From contig NZ_CP010797.1 of assembly GCF_000954115.1 (NCBI RefSeq), forward strand, positions 124,001 through 188,000: 64,000 nucleotides of DNA. The letters are read 5' to 3'. The position numbers were made by a program, and so were the translations under genes. Of the stretch, positions 41,068 through 50,451 are shown piece after piece. Position 1 is the first letter of the stretch. Each line of letters begins with the position of its first letter. This stretch comes from Rhodococcus sp. B7740 (GTDB taxonomy: Bacteria > Actinomycetota > Actinomycetes > Mycobacteriales > Mycobacteriaceae). The notes beneath the pieces were generated by a model. That model had not been told where the DNA came from. It saw only the letters and a list, made by a program, of their open reading frames with translations, and did not search any database.

Positions 41068-44000
41068 GTGTTGACGCTCCACCGCGCCGAACGCGCCGGA
41101 ACACTCGCGGCTGCACTCGCCGAGATCTTGTCCGTTCCGTTGGACGATCCGTTCGTACCCGAGATCGTGTCGGTCCCGGCGAAGGGCGTCGAGCGTTGGC
41201 TCACCCAGCGACTGTCGAGCACCCTGGGCGGTTCGCACGGCGACGGCATCGCAGCGAACGTCGACTTCCCGAGCCCGACGCGATTGGTATCGCGCGCCAT
41301 CGCGGCGGTCGACGACATCGACCCCGACGATGATCCGTGGGCTCCTGGCCGGGTTCTCTGGACGGCGCTGGAGGTGATCGACGAGTGCCGCACCGAGACC
41401 TGGGCGGCCGTCCTGTTCAAGCACCTCGGTGCCGGTTCCGAGGATCACCGGGTGGGACGCCGCTGGTCGACGGCTTCGCATGTGGCAGAACTGTTTCGCA
41501 CTTACGGATCACAACGTCCTCAGATGCTGCGCGACTGGTTCGACGGGCGTTTCACCGACGGCCACGGCGGCGATCTCGACGAGGACCTGCTGTGGCAACC
41601 GCGGGTGTGGGCCGCGATGCGCGAGCGGATCGGCAGCCCGAGCCCGGCCGAACGACTGCCGCAGACCTGCGCGCGACTCAGGGATGCACCGGAGTCGGTG
41701 GACCTACCGAGCCGGTTGTCGGTGTTCGGTCCGACCCGGCTAACCACCGATCAGCTCGAGATACTGAGTGCACTGTCGCAGGCTCGGGATGTGCACGTCT
41801 GGGTTCCGCATCCCAGCCCGTCGATGTGGCGCACCCTCGCCGAGATTCCGGCGGTGACGCGCCGACGAGACGATACGACGGCTCTGGCCGTCGAGCACCC
41901 ACTGCTGGCCGGCCTCTCGCGAGACGTGCGAGAACTCCAGGCCACCATCGCGTCGGTGGCGACGAACACCGTGCATCACCAGGGCCCGGAAGCGGCGAAC
42001 ACCCTGCTCGGTCGAATTCAAGCCGACATCACCGCCGATTCGCCTCCGTCTCCCGAATTCGACGACGGCACAACGTTCGTCGACGGATCGGTGCAGATTC
42101 ACGCCTGTCACGGACCTGCTCGACAGGTCGAAGTGCTGCGCGAGTCGTTGTTGCATCTGTTCGCCGGCGACCCGACGCTCGAACCACGGGACGTGCTGGT
42201 CATGTGTCCGGATGTCGAGACCTATGCGCCGCTGATTCGCGCGAACTTCGGGCAGGCGGCGCTGGTGCATCCTGGACACCGGTTGCGGGTGCGCCTGGCC
42301 GATCGAGGCCTGCGCCGCACCAACCCCGTCCTCGATGTCATCGCCACGGTGCTGGATTTCTCGGAGGGGCGGGTGACGGCGAGCGAGCTGTTGGACTTCG
42401 CTGCGAGCGGCCCGGTGCGGGAGAAGTTCTCGTTCACCGACGACGATCTCGAGCGCCTGCGCGAGTGGGTGGCGAGCTCCGGTGCTCGCTGGGGACTGAC
42501 GGTTCGGCAACGAGAAGAATACGGCTTGAACGGTTTTCGCCAGAACACATTCAAATCTGCGCTCGACCGCATCCTGCTGGGAGTGGCCGCGGACGAGACT
42601 CGTAACGAATACCTCGACCTCGCGCTGCCCCTCGACGACGTCGACAGCAACGACATCACCCTCGCCGGCCGCTTCGCCGAGCTCGTCGATCGGCTTGCCT
42701 CGGTGCTCCGCGCACTTGCCGGTCCGGCATCGGTGACCGAGTGGACCCGGCAGCTCGGGCGCGCCCTCGATCTCCTCGCAGACGTGCCCACCGCCGACGA
42801 ATGGCAACTGGCACAGGCACATCGAGAGATCTCCGACGCCACCGAACACGGTGGCACCGCCGAGCTACGGCTCGCGGACGTGCGCGCCATGTTGGCCGGC
42901 AGACTGGCCGGTCGACCCACCCGTGCGAACTTTCGCACCGGCGAGCTGACCGTGTGCACCATGGTGCCGATGCGCTCGGTGCCGCACCGAGTGGTGGTGT
43001 TGCTCGGGCTCGACGACGAGGTGTTCCCCCGAGTGGGCAGTATCGACGGAGACGACATCCTCGCCCGTGATCCGGCTGTCGGCGAACGAGATATTCGCAG
43101 TGAGGACCGACAACTCCTCCTCGACGCGGTGATGTCCGCCGAGGAGAAGCTGCTCTTGTTCTACACCGGAGCAGACCCCGTCGACGGGTCGATCAAGCCG
43201 CCCGCGATCCCGCTGCGAGAGTTGATGGACGTGCTCGAGGTGACGGCGGGCGCAAGCGTCGAACACCGGCATCCGCTACAGCCGTTCGATCCGCACAACT
43301 TCGAAGCCGAGCACCCGTTCAGCTTCGACACCGTTGCCCTGGCCGGAGCGGTCTCCCAGCAGCGGACGCCCGATCCGGTGGCACCGTTTCTGCTCCACGC
43401 ACTACCTCCGACCGATCGCGGGGACGTCGAGCTCGCCGAACTGATCGCATTCGTCGAGAACCCGGTGCAGGCATTTCTACGGCAACGGCTCGGATTTCGA
43501 GTTCCGGAGCTCGAGGACGACCTGGCGGACAGTCTGGACATCGAGCTGGATCCGTTGTCCCGGTGGAACATCGGTGATCGGATGCTCGCGGCAGTGCTCG
43601 CCGGTGGGGACATCGGGGAATTCGCGGACGCCGAGTGGCGGCGCGGCACCCTCCCTCCGTTCCATCAGGGCCGCAGAGAGATGTCCGACATCCGGCAGAT
43701 CGTCGGAATCATCGCCGACGCGGCCGCTCCCTTTCACGAGGGTCCGGCCGAGACCGTCGACGTCGCGGTCGATCTCGGTGACGGACGCCGCCTGACCGGC
43801 ACCGTCACCGGAATTCACGGCCGTACGCTGGCGAGATCGTCCTACTCGCGCCTGGCCGCCAAACATCGACTGGCCGCGTGGGTGAGGTTGCTGGCGGTGG
43901 CCGCATCCCAGCCAGGGGAGTGGAGCGCCGTCACCATCGGCCGGGCGAGCGGGATGCGCCCGCCTCGTCGCTCTCGGTTGACCGCCCCGCGGGACCCCGC

Positions 44001-44343
44001 AGCCGTGCTGCGTGACCTGGTGGACCTGCGTGATCGCGGAATGACCTCGCCGCTGCCGATATCGACCGGTACCGCGTCGGCCTACGCGGAGAAGCGCTTC
44101 GGTGGCGGAACCATCGAGGACGGCTACGAGTCGGCCACGTGGGCGTGGCGGGGTGACTTCGGCGACGGGACCGACCGGTCGCTGCGCTACGTCCATGGGT
44201 CGACACTGTCGTTCCAGACGTTGCTCGCCGCGACCCCGCATGCCGACGAGACCGAGCCGTCGAACGAGAAGAGCCGTTTCGGAATTCTCGCTCGAAAGCT
44301 GTGGGACCCGTTGCTGACCGCCGAGAACATGGGGAACGCATGA
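41068..44343 (+). CDS. recC: RecBCD subunit RecC
   Basis: The 1091-residue protein matches actinobacterial RecC in length and position, first of a recC-recB-recD operon. It begins with the family block PEIVSVPAKGVERWLTQRLS and has a helicase-like core without an intact Walker A, as expected for the Chi-recognising subunit; an inactive nuclease-like part lies at the C-terminus. GTG 41068 is taken as start (TTG 41071 is equally possible); a GGGGA precedes it. The stop overlaps the recB start by four bases. It works in double-strand-break repair and degradation of foreign linear DNA. Confidence 0.93.
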   Translation: MLTLHRAERAGTLAAALAEILSVPLDDPFVPEIVSVPAKGVERWLTQRLSSTLGGSHGDGIAANVDFPSPTRLVSRAIAAVDDIDPDDDPWAPGRVLWTALEVIDECRTETWAAVLFKHLGAGSEDHRVGRRWSTASHVAELFRTYGSQRPQMLRDWFDGRFTDGHGGDLDEDLLWQPRVWAAMRERIGSPSPAERLPQTCARLRDAPESVDLPSRLSVFGPTRLTTDQLEILSALSQARDVHVWVPHPSPSMWRTLAEIPAVTRRRDDTTALAVEHPLLAGLSRDVRELQATIASVATNTVHHQGPEAANTLLGRIQADITADSPPSPEFDDGTTFVDGSVQIHACHGPARQVEVLRESLLHLFAGDPTLEPRDVLVMCPDVETYAPLIRANFGQAALVHPGHRLRVRLADRGLRRTNPVLDVIATVLDFSEGRVTASELLDFAASGPVREKFSFTDDDLERLREWVASSGARWGLTVRQREEYGLNGFRQNTFKSALDRILLGVAADETRNEYLDLALPLDDVDSNDITLAGRFAELVDRLASVLRALAGPASVTEWTRQLGRALDLLADVPTADEWQLAQAHREISDATEHGGTAELRLADVRAMLAGRLAGRPTRANFRTGELTVCTMVPMRSVPHRVVVLLGLDDEVFPRVGSIDGDDILARDPAVGERDIRSEDRQLLLDAVMSAEEKLLLFYTGADPVDGSIKPPAIPLRELMDVLEVTAGASVEHRHPLQPFDPHNFEAEHPFSFDTVALAGAVSQQRTPDPVAPFLLHALPPTDRGDVELAELIAFVENPVQAFLRQRLGFRVPELEDDLADSLDIELDPLSRWNIGDRMLAAVLAGGDIGEFADAEWRRGTLPPFHQGRREMSDIRQIVGIIADAAAPFHEGPAETVDVAVDLGDGRRLTGTVTGIHGRTLARSSYSRLAAKHRLAAWVRLLAVAASQPGEWSAVTIGRASGMRPPRRSRLTAPRDPAAVLRDLVDLRDRGMTSPLPISTGTASAYAEKRFGGGTIEDGYESATWAWRGDFGDGTDRSLRYVHGSTLSFQTLLAATPHADETEPSNEKSRFGILARKLWDPLLTAENMGNA

Positions 44344-47300
44344 CTGCCGCCCGCGGTTTCGACCTGCTCGGTCCGATGCCGACCGGAACTACCGTCCTCG
44401 AAGCCAGCGCCGGGACCGGCAAGACGTACGCGATCGTGGGATTGGCCGCGCGCTACATCGCCGAAGGGATCGCCGAGATCTCGGACCTGCTTCTGGTGAC
44501 GTTCAGTCGGGCCGCGACCCAGGAACTCCGAGACCGCACCCGCAGCAGGTTCGCCTCGATCGCCCGGGACCTGGCAGATCCGGACACCGCTCGCGCATCT
44601 CGGGATCCACTCGTGGCGTTTCTGGCAGAAGTCGACGACGCCGAAGTGGACCGGCGGCGTCGCCGGTTGCGACGGGCACTGTCGGACTTCGACGCCGGAA
44701 CCATCGTCACCACTCACAGTTTCTGCCAGCGCATGCTCGACGGGCTCGGCATCGCGGGCGAACGCGAACCGGAATCGGCCTTCGTCGAATCGGTTTCGGA
44801 CCTGCTCGAACAGGTCGTGGACGACCTGTATCTGCAGATGTTCAGCGGTGACGACGAGGCGCCTGCATTCGGTAGGCGGGACGCTCAGCAGTTGGCGTTG
44901 GCGGCCGTGGGTGACCCGCAGTCGATTCTGTACCCCGACATCGAGGACCTGGACGACAGCAACCGCGAGCCTGGACTGCGTGTGCGGTTCGCCAGGGAAG
45001 CGCGCCGGGAAATCGAACGTCGCAAACGCCTGCTCGGGGTGCGTGACTACAACGATCTGCTGGGACTTCTGCATTCGGTGTTGTCCGACCCCGTCCACGG
45101 CGAGGCCGCTTGCGCCCGAGTGAGAGACCGATTCCGCGTCGTGCTCATCGACGAATTCCAGGACACCGACCCCATGCAATGGGACATTCTGCGGCGGGCG
45201 TTTCACGGATTCACCACGCTCATCCTCGTCGGCGATCCGAAGCAGGCCATCTACGCGTTCCGTGGAGCCGAGGTACTGAGTTACCTCGACGCGGTGCAGA
45301 CCGCGGACCACCTCTACGAGCTCACTGCCAACTGGCGTAGTGATTCGGGGCTGCTCGACGCCCTGCATCATCTGTACGGGGGCGCAGCCCTCGGTCACGA
45401 CGACATCGTGGTGCACCGAGTCGAGGCTCGAAACCCTCTCTCGCGCATGGTCGGACATTCTCCCCTGCGGTTGCGATATCTTCCCCGAACCGGCGCTGGT
45501 CCACTGCGGCAGGGTTTTCCCGCGGTCGACCGCCTCCGATCCCGGGTTGCGGCGGACGTTGCGGCGGACATCGTCGAGCTGCTGTCCGGACATGCCGTGA
45601 TCGAGCGTCCCGACGGCCCTCGGGTGATCGAACCGCGGGACATTGCCGTGTTGACACGAACGACCAAGCAGGTGGCGTTGATTCGAGACGCGCTCGACGC
45701 GGTCGGGGTGCCGTCCGTCGTATCGAGCAGCACCAGCGTGTTCGGCACCGAGAGTGCCCGACACTGGCTGTGGTTGCTGCAGGCGATCGAGCAACCTCAT
45801 CGCACCGATCGCGTACGTCTGGCCGCTTTGACTCCGCTGCTCGGGTGGACCGCCGCGCAACTCGACTCCGGAGCCGAGGACGCGCTGTCCCAGGTCAGCA
45901 GTCGTCTGCGCGAGTATTCGGTGCTGTTCGACGAGGCGGGGTTCGCGGCAGTCTTCGAGCGGGTGTCGGCCCAGTCCGGACTCGATGCAAGGCTGCTCGC
46001 GGTCGAATCCGGTGAGCGCACGATGACCGATCTGCGACACATCGCCCAATTACTCAATCGCGCAGCGGTATCCGAGTCCTACGGAATCACCGCCCTCACT
46101 CGCTGGCTGACCGACCGCATCAAGGAACCGGCAGCGGGCGGGTCGACCGACCGGAGCCGTCGACTGGACAGTGATTCTGCAGCGGTGCAGATCATGACGA
46201 CACACGGAAGCAAAGGGCTCGAATTCCCTGTCGTCTACCTGCCTTACGCCTGGGACACGTTGTTCTTCAGCAAGCCGTCGACGCTGTTGCTGCACGAGAA
46301 CGGCAAGCGAATCCGAGACGTCGGCGGACCGTCCGGGGCGGGGTATGCGGCCAGGAAGATCCTCAACGATCAGGAGGAGGCAGGCGAGGAACTGCGATTG
46401 CTCTACGTCGGTCTCACCCGCGCCGAGTGCCGGATCGTGCTGTGGTGGGCACCGGGCCGAAACACCGCGACCTCCTCGCTGCACCGCGTGCTGTTCGGAC
46501 GCATCCCCGGAATCGCTCTGCCCGAGCCGTCGTACAAGGTTCTCGACGACGTGACGACTGCGAACCGGCTCCAATCCTGGGTCGGGTCGGCAGCCGGGCT
46601 CATCTCGGTCGAACCGGTGGGGCCCGGTGAGCCGTCCACTGCACACTGGATTCGTCCCGAGCAACCGCACCTCGACGTTGCCGCCGCACGCTTCGATCGA
46701 ACCCTCGACCTACTGTGGCGTCGGACGTCATACTCCGCGTTGACAGCTCATGCTCACGACGCCGCGCCCGGCGCGCTCGAAGTAGGAGTGACCAGTGAGG
46801 CCGAGCATCCCGAGAAGACGGACGAGCCCGCCGAGACGTCGGTCGGTGGCGACTATCCAGGAAGCGAGTACATCGACGAACAGCTGGACGGAATCGCGTC
46901 ACCGATGAACGGCATGCCTGCCGGTGCGGCGTTCGGAACGCTCGTCCACGAGGCTCTCGAACACGTCGACACGTCCGCACCGGACCTGCTCGCGGAACTC
47001 GAAGGTCGCTGCGCTGCGGCGGTCGCGTCGCGAATGGCGGAGGTCGATCCGATGGCGTTGGCCCAGGCTCTGTTGCCGGTGATGCAGACGCCGTTGGGTT
47101 TCGGGACGCTGGCCGACGTAGCGCCGTGCGACCATCTGGCCGAGCTCGACTTCGAGCTGCCCTTGGCCGGCGGAGACGATCCGGTGGCGGACACGGTCAC
47201 GCTGAAGTCCGTGGCGCGCCTGTTGCGTCGCCATCTCGAACCGACGGACGTGCTCGCGTCCTACGCAGATCTGCTCGACGATCTCGAGGCAACACCGCTT

Positions 47301-47681
47301 CGCGGCTTCCTCACCGGGAGCATCGATTCGGTTCTGCGCGTGGCCGGACCTCGATACGTCGTGGTGGACTACAAGACGAATCGAATCGCGAGAGGCGATC
47401 TGACCACCGGCAACTTCACCCGCGAGAAGATGGCCCAGGAAATGATCCGCTCGCATTATCCGCTGCAGGCAATCCTGTATGCCGTTGCGCTGCATCGATA
47501 TCTACGATGGCGTCAATCGAACTACGACCCGCAACTACATCTCGGCGGCATCCGATACCTGTTCGTGCGGGGCATGGTCGGACCGCAGACTCCCGCCGGA
47601 TGCGGAGTGTTCGACTGGGATCCGCCCGCAGCTCTGGTGGTCGAGCTGTCGGATCTGCTCGCGGGCAGGGCGAGCCGATGA
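44340..47681 (+). CDS. recB: RecBCD helicase-nuclease subunit RecB
   Basis: The 1113-residue SF1 helicase has Walker A EASAGTGKTYAI near residue 20, LVTFSRAATQELRDR (Ia), LIDEFQDTDPMQWDILR (II), VGDPKQAIYAFRGAE (III), TTHGSKGLEFPVVYLPY (V) and LLYVGLTRAE (VI). The C-terminal PD-(D/E)xK nuclease includes GSIDSVLRVAG and VVDYKTN. The 3'-5' motor and nuclease of RecBCD. ATGA overlaps couple it to recC upstream and recD downstream. Confidence 0.96.
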   Translation: MTAARGFDLLGPMPTGTTVLEASAGTGKTYAIVGLAARYIAEGIAEISDLLLVTFSRAATQELRDRTRSRFASIARDLADPDTARASRDPLVAFLAEVDDAEVDRRRRRLRRALSDFDAGTIVTTHSFCQRMLDGLGIAGEREPESAFVESVSDLLEQVVDDLYLQMFSGDDEAPAFGRRDAQQLALAAVGDPQSILYPDIEDLDDSNREPGLRVRFAREARREIERRKRLLGVRDYNDLLGLLHSVLSDPVHGEAACARVRDRFRVVLIDEFQDTDPMQWDILRRAFHGFTTLILVGDPKQAIYAFRGAEVLSYLDAVQTADHLYELTANWRSDSGLLDALHHLYGGAALGHDDIVVHRVEARNPLSRMVGHSPLRLRYLPRTGAGPLRQGFPAVDRLRSRVAADVAADIVELLSGHAVIERPDGPRVIEPRDIAVLTRTTKQVALIRDALDAVGVPSVVSSSTSVFGTESARHWLWLLQAIEQPHRTDRVRLAALTPLLGWTAAQLDSGAEDALSQVSSRLREYSVLFDEAGFAAVFERVSAQSGLDARLLAVESGERTMTDLRHIAQLLNRAAVSESYGITALTRWLTDRIKEPAAGGSTDRSRRLDSDSAAVQIMTTHGSKGLEFPVVYLPYAWDTLFFSKPSTLLLHENGKRIRDVGGPSGAGYAARKILNDQEEAGEELRLLYVGLTRAECRIVLWWAPGRNTATSSLHRVLFGRIPGIALPEPSYKVLDDVTTANRLQSWVGSAAGLISVEPVGPGEPSTAHWIRPEQPHLDVAAARFDRTLDLLWRRTSYSALTAHAHDAAPGALEVGVTSEAEHPEKTDEPAETSVGGDYPGSEYIDEQLDGIASPMNGMPAGAAFGTLVHEALEHVDTSAPDLLAELEGRCAAAVASRMAEVDPMALAQALLPVMQTPLGFGTLADVAPCDHLAELDFELPLAGGDDPVADTVTLKSVARLLRRHLEPTDVLASYADLLDDLEATPLRGFLTGSIDSVLRVAGPRYVVVDYKTNRIARGDLTTGNFTREKMAQEMIRSHYPLQAILYAVALHRYLRWRQSNYDPQLHLGGIRYLFVRGMVGPQTPAGCGVFDWDPPAALVVELSDLLAGRASR

Positions 47682-49540
47682 CCGGTGTCTCGATTGCGCT
47701 GCGCGGCAGTGGAATTCTACGTACGTTCAACGACGTGGGTGTGCTGTCGGCATCCGACGTGCACGTTGCGTTGCGGCTCGGTGCCCTGGCCGGGGAATCG
47801 TCGGAGCACGTGCTGCTCGCCACCGCTCTGACGGTGCGCTCGGTGCGATCCGGCTCGGTGTGCCTGGATCTGCGACGACTGCAAGACGTCACCGTCGACG
47901 AGGATTCGGACGTCGATCCGAGCGCACTCCCGTGGCCCGAGCTCGACGACGTGCTCCGAGCGCTGAGGGTGAGTCCACTGGTGGTCGGCAGCTCGAATGG
48001 GCCGTTGAGGCCGCTGAAACTGGTCGACACCGATCAGGGTGAGCTGCTGTATCTGGACCGATACCATCTGCAGGAGAGCACCGTTCGGGATCTCCTCGAC
48101 GTGCGTTCGCAATCCCACCCGCCCGCCGATGCCGTCGAGATCGGCGGGGCCTTGGCCGCGCTGTTCGTGGATGGATCGGGTGCACCCACGGCCGCCCCCG
48201 ATCGGCAGCGAATAGCGGCGGCTCTGGCAGCGACGCAATGGACCACGGTCATCGCCGGCGGACCCGGAACCGGAAAGACCCACACCGTAGCGAGAATTCT
48301 GGCGCTCCTCGTACGCGAACACGGCAGCGATCTGCGCATCGGACTGGCCGCACCCACCGGTAAGGCCGCAGCCCGACTGCAGGAATCCGTGTCCGAACAA
48401 GCCGGGCTCCTCGGACTTCCTGCGGACCTGAAAGCAATGACGCTGCACCGACTTCTGGGATGGAAGCCCGGAAGCAAGACGCGGTTCCGGCACGATGCGG
48501 AGAATCGGCTGCCCTACGACGTCGTCGTCGTCGACGAAACCTCGATGGTGTCTCTGACGATGATGTGTCGGCTGCTCGAAGCCGTACGTCCCGAGTCTCG
48601 GTTGATTCTCGTCGGCGACCCGGACCAGCTGACGTCGGTCGATGCAGGCGCGGTGCTGGCCGATCTGGTGGCCAGGCCCGTCACCGGCACGGAGAACCCG
48701 GTTCTGGCTCAGCTCGTCGACGCGGACTTCGCCGCCGCCGAGGATCCCGAAGAAGCGGCGCTGAGCGCGTTCGAGCGAGACCGATTGCGCGGCGGCGTCG
48801 TTCGGCTCAGTCGTGGCCGACGCTTCGGCGGAGCCATCGCTCGCTTGGCCGTGGCCGTCAGGGACGGTCGGGCCGACGATGTGATGGCGTTGCTCGAATC
48901 CGGCGCGGAGGAGATTTCGTTTCAGAGCCCCGACGACGTCGACGCTCTACGTTCGGACGTGATCGACACCGCAGCCGAGGTCACCGCCGCCGCCGTACGC
49001 GGGGATGCCACCGAAGCACTGCTCGGGCTCGAGAAACATCGCCTCCTGTGCGCGCACCGCGAGGGTCGATGGGGAGTCTCGCGGTGGGACCGGCAAGCGA
49101 TGGAGTGGGTAGGAGAAGGCACCGGAACATTTCTCGACCCTTCGCTGTGGTATCCCGGTCAGCCGTTGTTGGTTACGGCCAACGACCACGAGGCGAGGAT
49201 CTACAACGGAGATACCGGCGTTGTGGTGTTGGGAGACAACGGGACTCCGATGGCGGCGTTCGCTCGAGGTCGCGGCCACGTGTTGATTCACCCGAATGTG
49301 CTCTCCTCGGTACACACCGTGTACGCAATGACGATCCACCGCAGCCAAGGCAGTCAGTACGACACGGTCTCGGTTCTGCTGCCGGCCGAGGCATCGACGC
49401 TGTTGACGCGAGAACTGCTGTACACCGCCATCACCCGCGCACGATCGCACGTTCGAGTGATCGGTACCGAGGAGGCCATCCGCGAGGGCGTCGAACGTCA
49501 GGTGCTGCGGGCGAGCGGGCTGCGCCGAAAGATCCTGTAG
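47678..49540 (+). CDS. recD: RecBCD helicase subunit RecD
   Basis: The 620-residue SF1B helicase has Walker A GGPGTGKTHTVARIL near residue 195, LAAPTGKAAARLQES, Walker B VVVDETSMV, LVGDPDQLTSVDAGAVLADL, and the C-terminal TIHRSQGSQYD and LLYTAITRAR motifs. This is the 5'-3' motor of RecBCD. The frame is open upstream into recB, but the ATG at 47678 overlapping the recB stop is the start. Confidence 0.96.
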   Translation: MTGVSIALRGSGILRTFNDVGVLSASDVHVALRLGALAGESSEHVLLATALTVRSVRSGSVCLDLRRLQDVTVDEDSDVDPSALPWPELDDVLRALRVSPLVVGSSNGPLRPLKLVDTDQGELLYLDRYHLQESTVRDLLDVRSQSHPPADAVEIGGALAALFVDGSGAPTAAPDRQRIAAALAATQWTTVIAGGPGTGKTHTVARILALLVREHGSDLRIGLAAPTGKAAARLQESVSEQAGLLGLPADLKAMTLHRLLGWKPGSKTRFRHDAENRLPYDVVVVDETSMVSLTMMCRLLEAVRPESRLILVGDPDQLTSVDAGAVLADLVARPVTGTENPVLAQLVDADFAAAEDPEEAALSAFERDRLRGGVVRLSRGRRFGGAIARLAVAVRDGRADDVMALLESGAEEISFQSPDDVDALRSDVIDTAAEVTAAAVRGDATEALLGLEKHRLLCAHREGRWGVSRWDRQAMEWVGEGTGTFLDPSLWYPGQPLLVTANDHEARIYNGDTGVVVLGDNGTPMAAFARGRGHVLIHPNVLSSVHTVYAMTIHRSQGSQYDTVSVLLPAEASTLLTRELLYTAITRARSHVRVIGTEEAIREGVERQVLRASGLRRKIL

Positions 49541-49558
49541 CTCGTTCGATCGTGTTCG

Positions 49559-50374
49559 TCACCGGCACGCATGCCGGTCTGCCCTCGTCACGACGTCCAT
49601 GCTGTGTGCGACCAGAAGCCATGTGCGGGCCAGGTTCTTCCATACCCCGACGTTGTTGCCAGTCGCGTCGGCGGAGGGGCGAGCCCGAACGGCGGCCGAT
49701 CGATGCAGCGACAGAGCTCGCGCTTTCAGCGCGTCGATATCGCCGTCGGCGCACACCGATCGAACGGTGTGCGCATCGACGCGGCGACCGACCAACTGGC
49801 ACAACGCTTGCAGTGACCTCAGCTCGGCAGGCACGTCCTCGGATGTCTCCGACGGGCTTTCGGTCGTTGTGCCGGACGTGCGACCGACGAACCCGCGCTG
49901 CAGGTCGACCGGTCCCGACGACGCAGCGTCGGCCGCGACGCTCCACACGCTCAGGAACGACGGATGTGGGACGTTCCAGAGCTCCCGGAACGCGCTAGTG
50001 ATCATCTCCGCGACGAGCGCTGCATCTGCTCGGGTGTCGGTGCGCGTGAGATCGATGATCGACCCGTCTGCGACCGGCTTGCCTCGATCCAGCCAACCGA
50101 AGTCGAGGAGCTGCACATCCATGGCCGTTGCGTCCGGGGCATCCGGGTACAGCAGTGACGGCAGCGCTGCCACCGACACCAGCACGCCGCCGTCCGTCGC
50201 TGCCACGTCGATGTACGGCCGCAATCCGCGCTCACCGGGGCTCGCCTGGGCAGCGGAAACCGTGATGCAGTCCCGTCTCGGCAGGGTCCGAAGACGGGAG
50301 TGCAGGTTTTCGGTGAACGTGGCCCACGCGAGCGCGGTGGCGGAGTCGAAATGGCCGTTCTGCAATGCGGTCAC
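49559..50374 (-). CDS. TY-Chap-like protein, smaller paralogue
   Basis: The 271-residue protein shares the block RELWNVPHPSFLS and general layout with the protein at 34911-36212 but is shorter and lacks its first domain. The start is a GTG at 50374 with AGAGGG upstream; the frame is open further 5' but low-complexity and arginine-rich there. It is convergent with recD (18 bases) and 77 bases downstream of the flavoprotein gene. No catalytic motif is visible. A peptide-binding chaperone-like role is suggested only by family. Confidence 0.5.
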   Translation of the reverse strand: MTALQNGHFDSATALAWATFTENLHSRLRTLPRRDCITVSAAQASPGERGLRPYIDVAATDGGVLVSVAALPSLLYPDAPDATAMDVQLLDFGWLDRGKPVADGSIIDLTRTDTRADAALVAEMITSAFRELWNVPHPSFLSVWSVAADAASSGPVDLQRGFVGRTSGTTTESPSETSEDVPAELRSLQALCQLVGRRVDAHTVRSVCADGDIDALKARALSLHRSAAVRARPSADATGNNVGVWKNLARTWLLVAHSMDVVTRADRHACR

Positions 50375-50451
50375 GATGCGAACCCTCTTCTCGGACGAGA
50401 ACTGATGCCTGTATCCGAGACCGTAGCGAGAGGGTCCGACAAGAACCTGGG

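Noticed and set aside
41740-42849. Long open frame antisense to recC
   Set aside because: Shadow of recC; no recognisable domain or start signal.
44187-46049. Long open frame antisense to recB
   Set aside because: Codon pattern and lack of any family resemblance mark it as a shadow of the high-GC recB frame.
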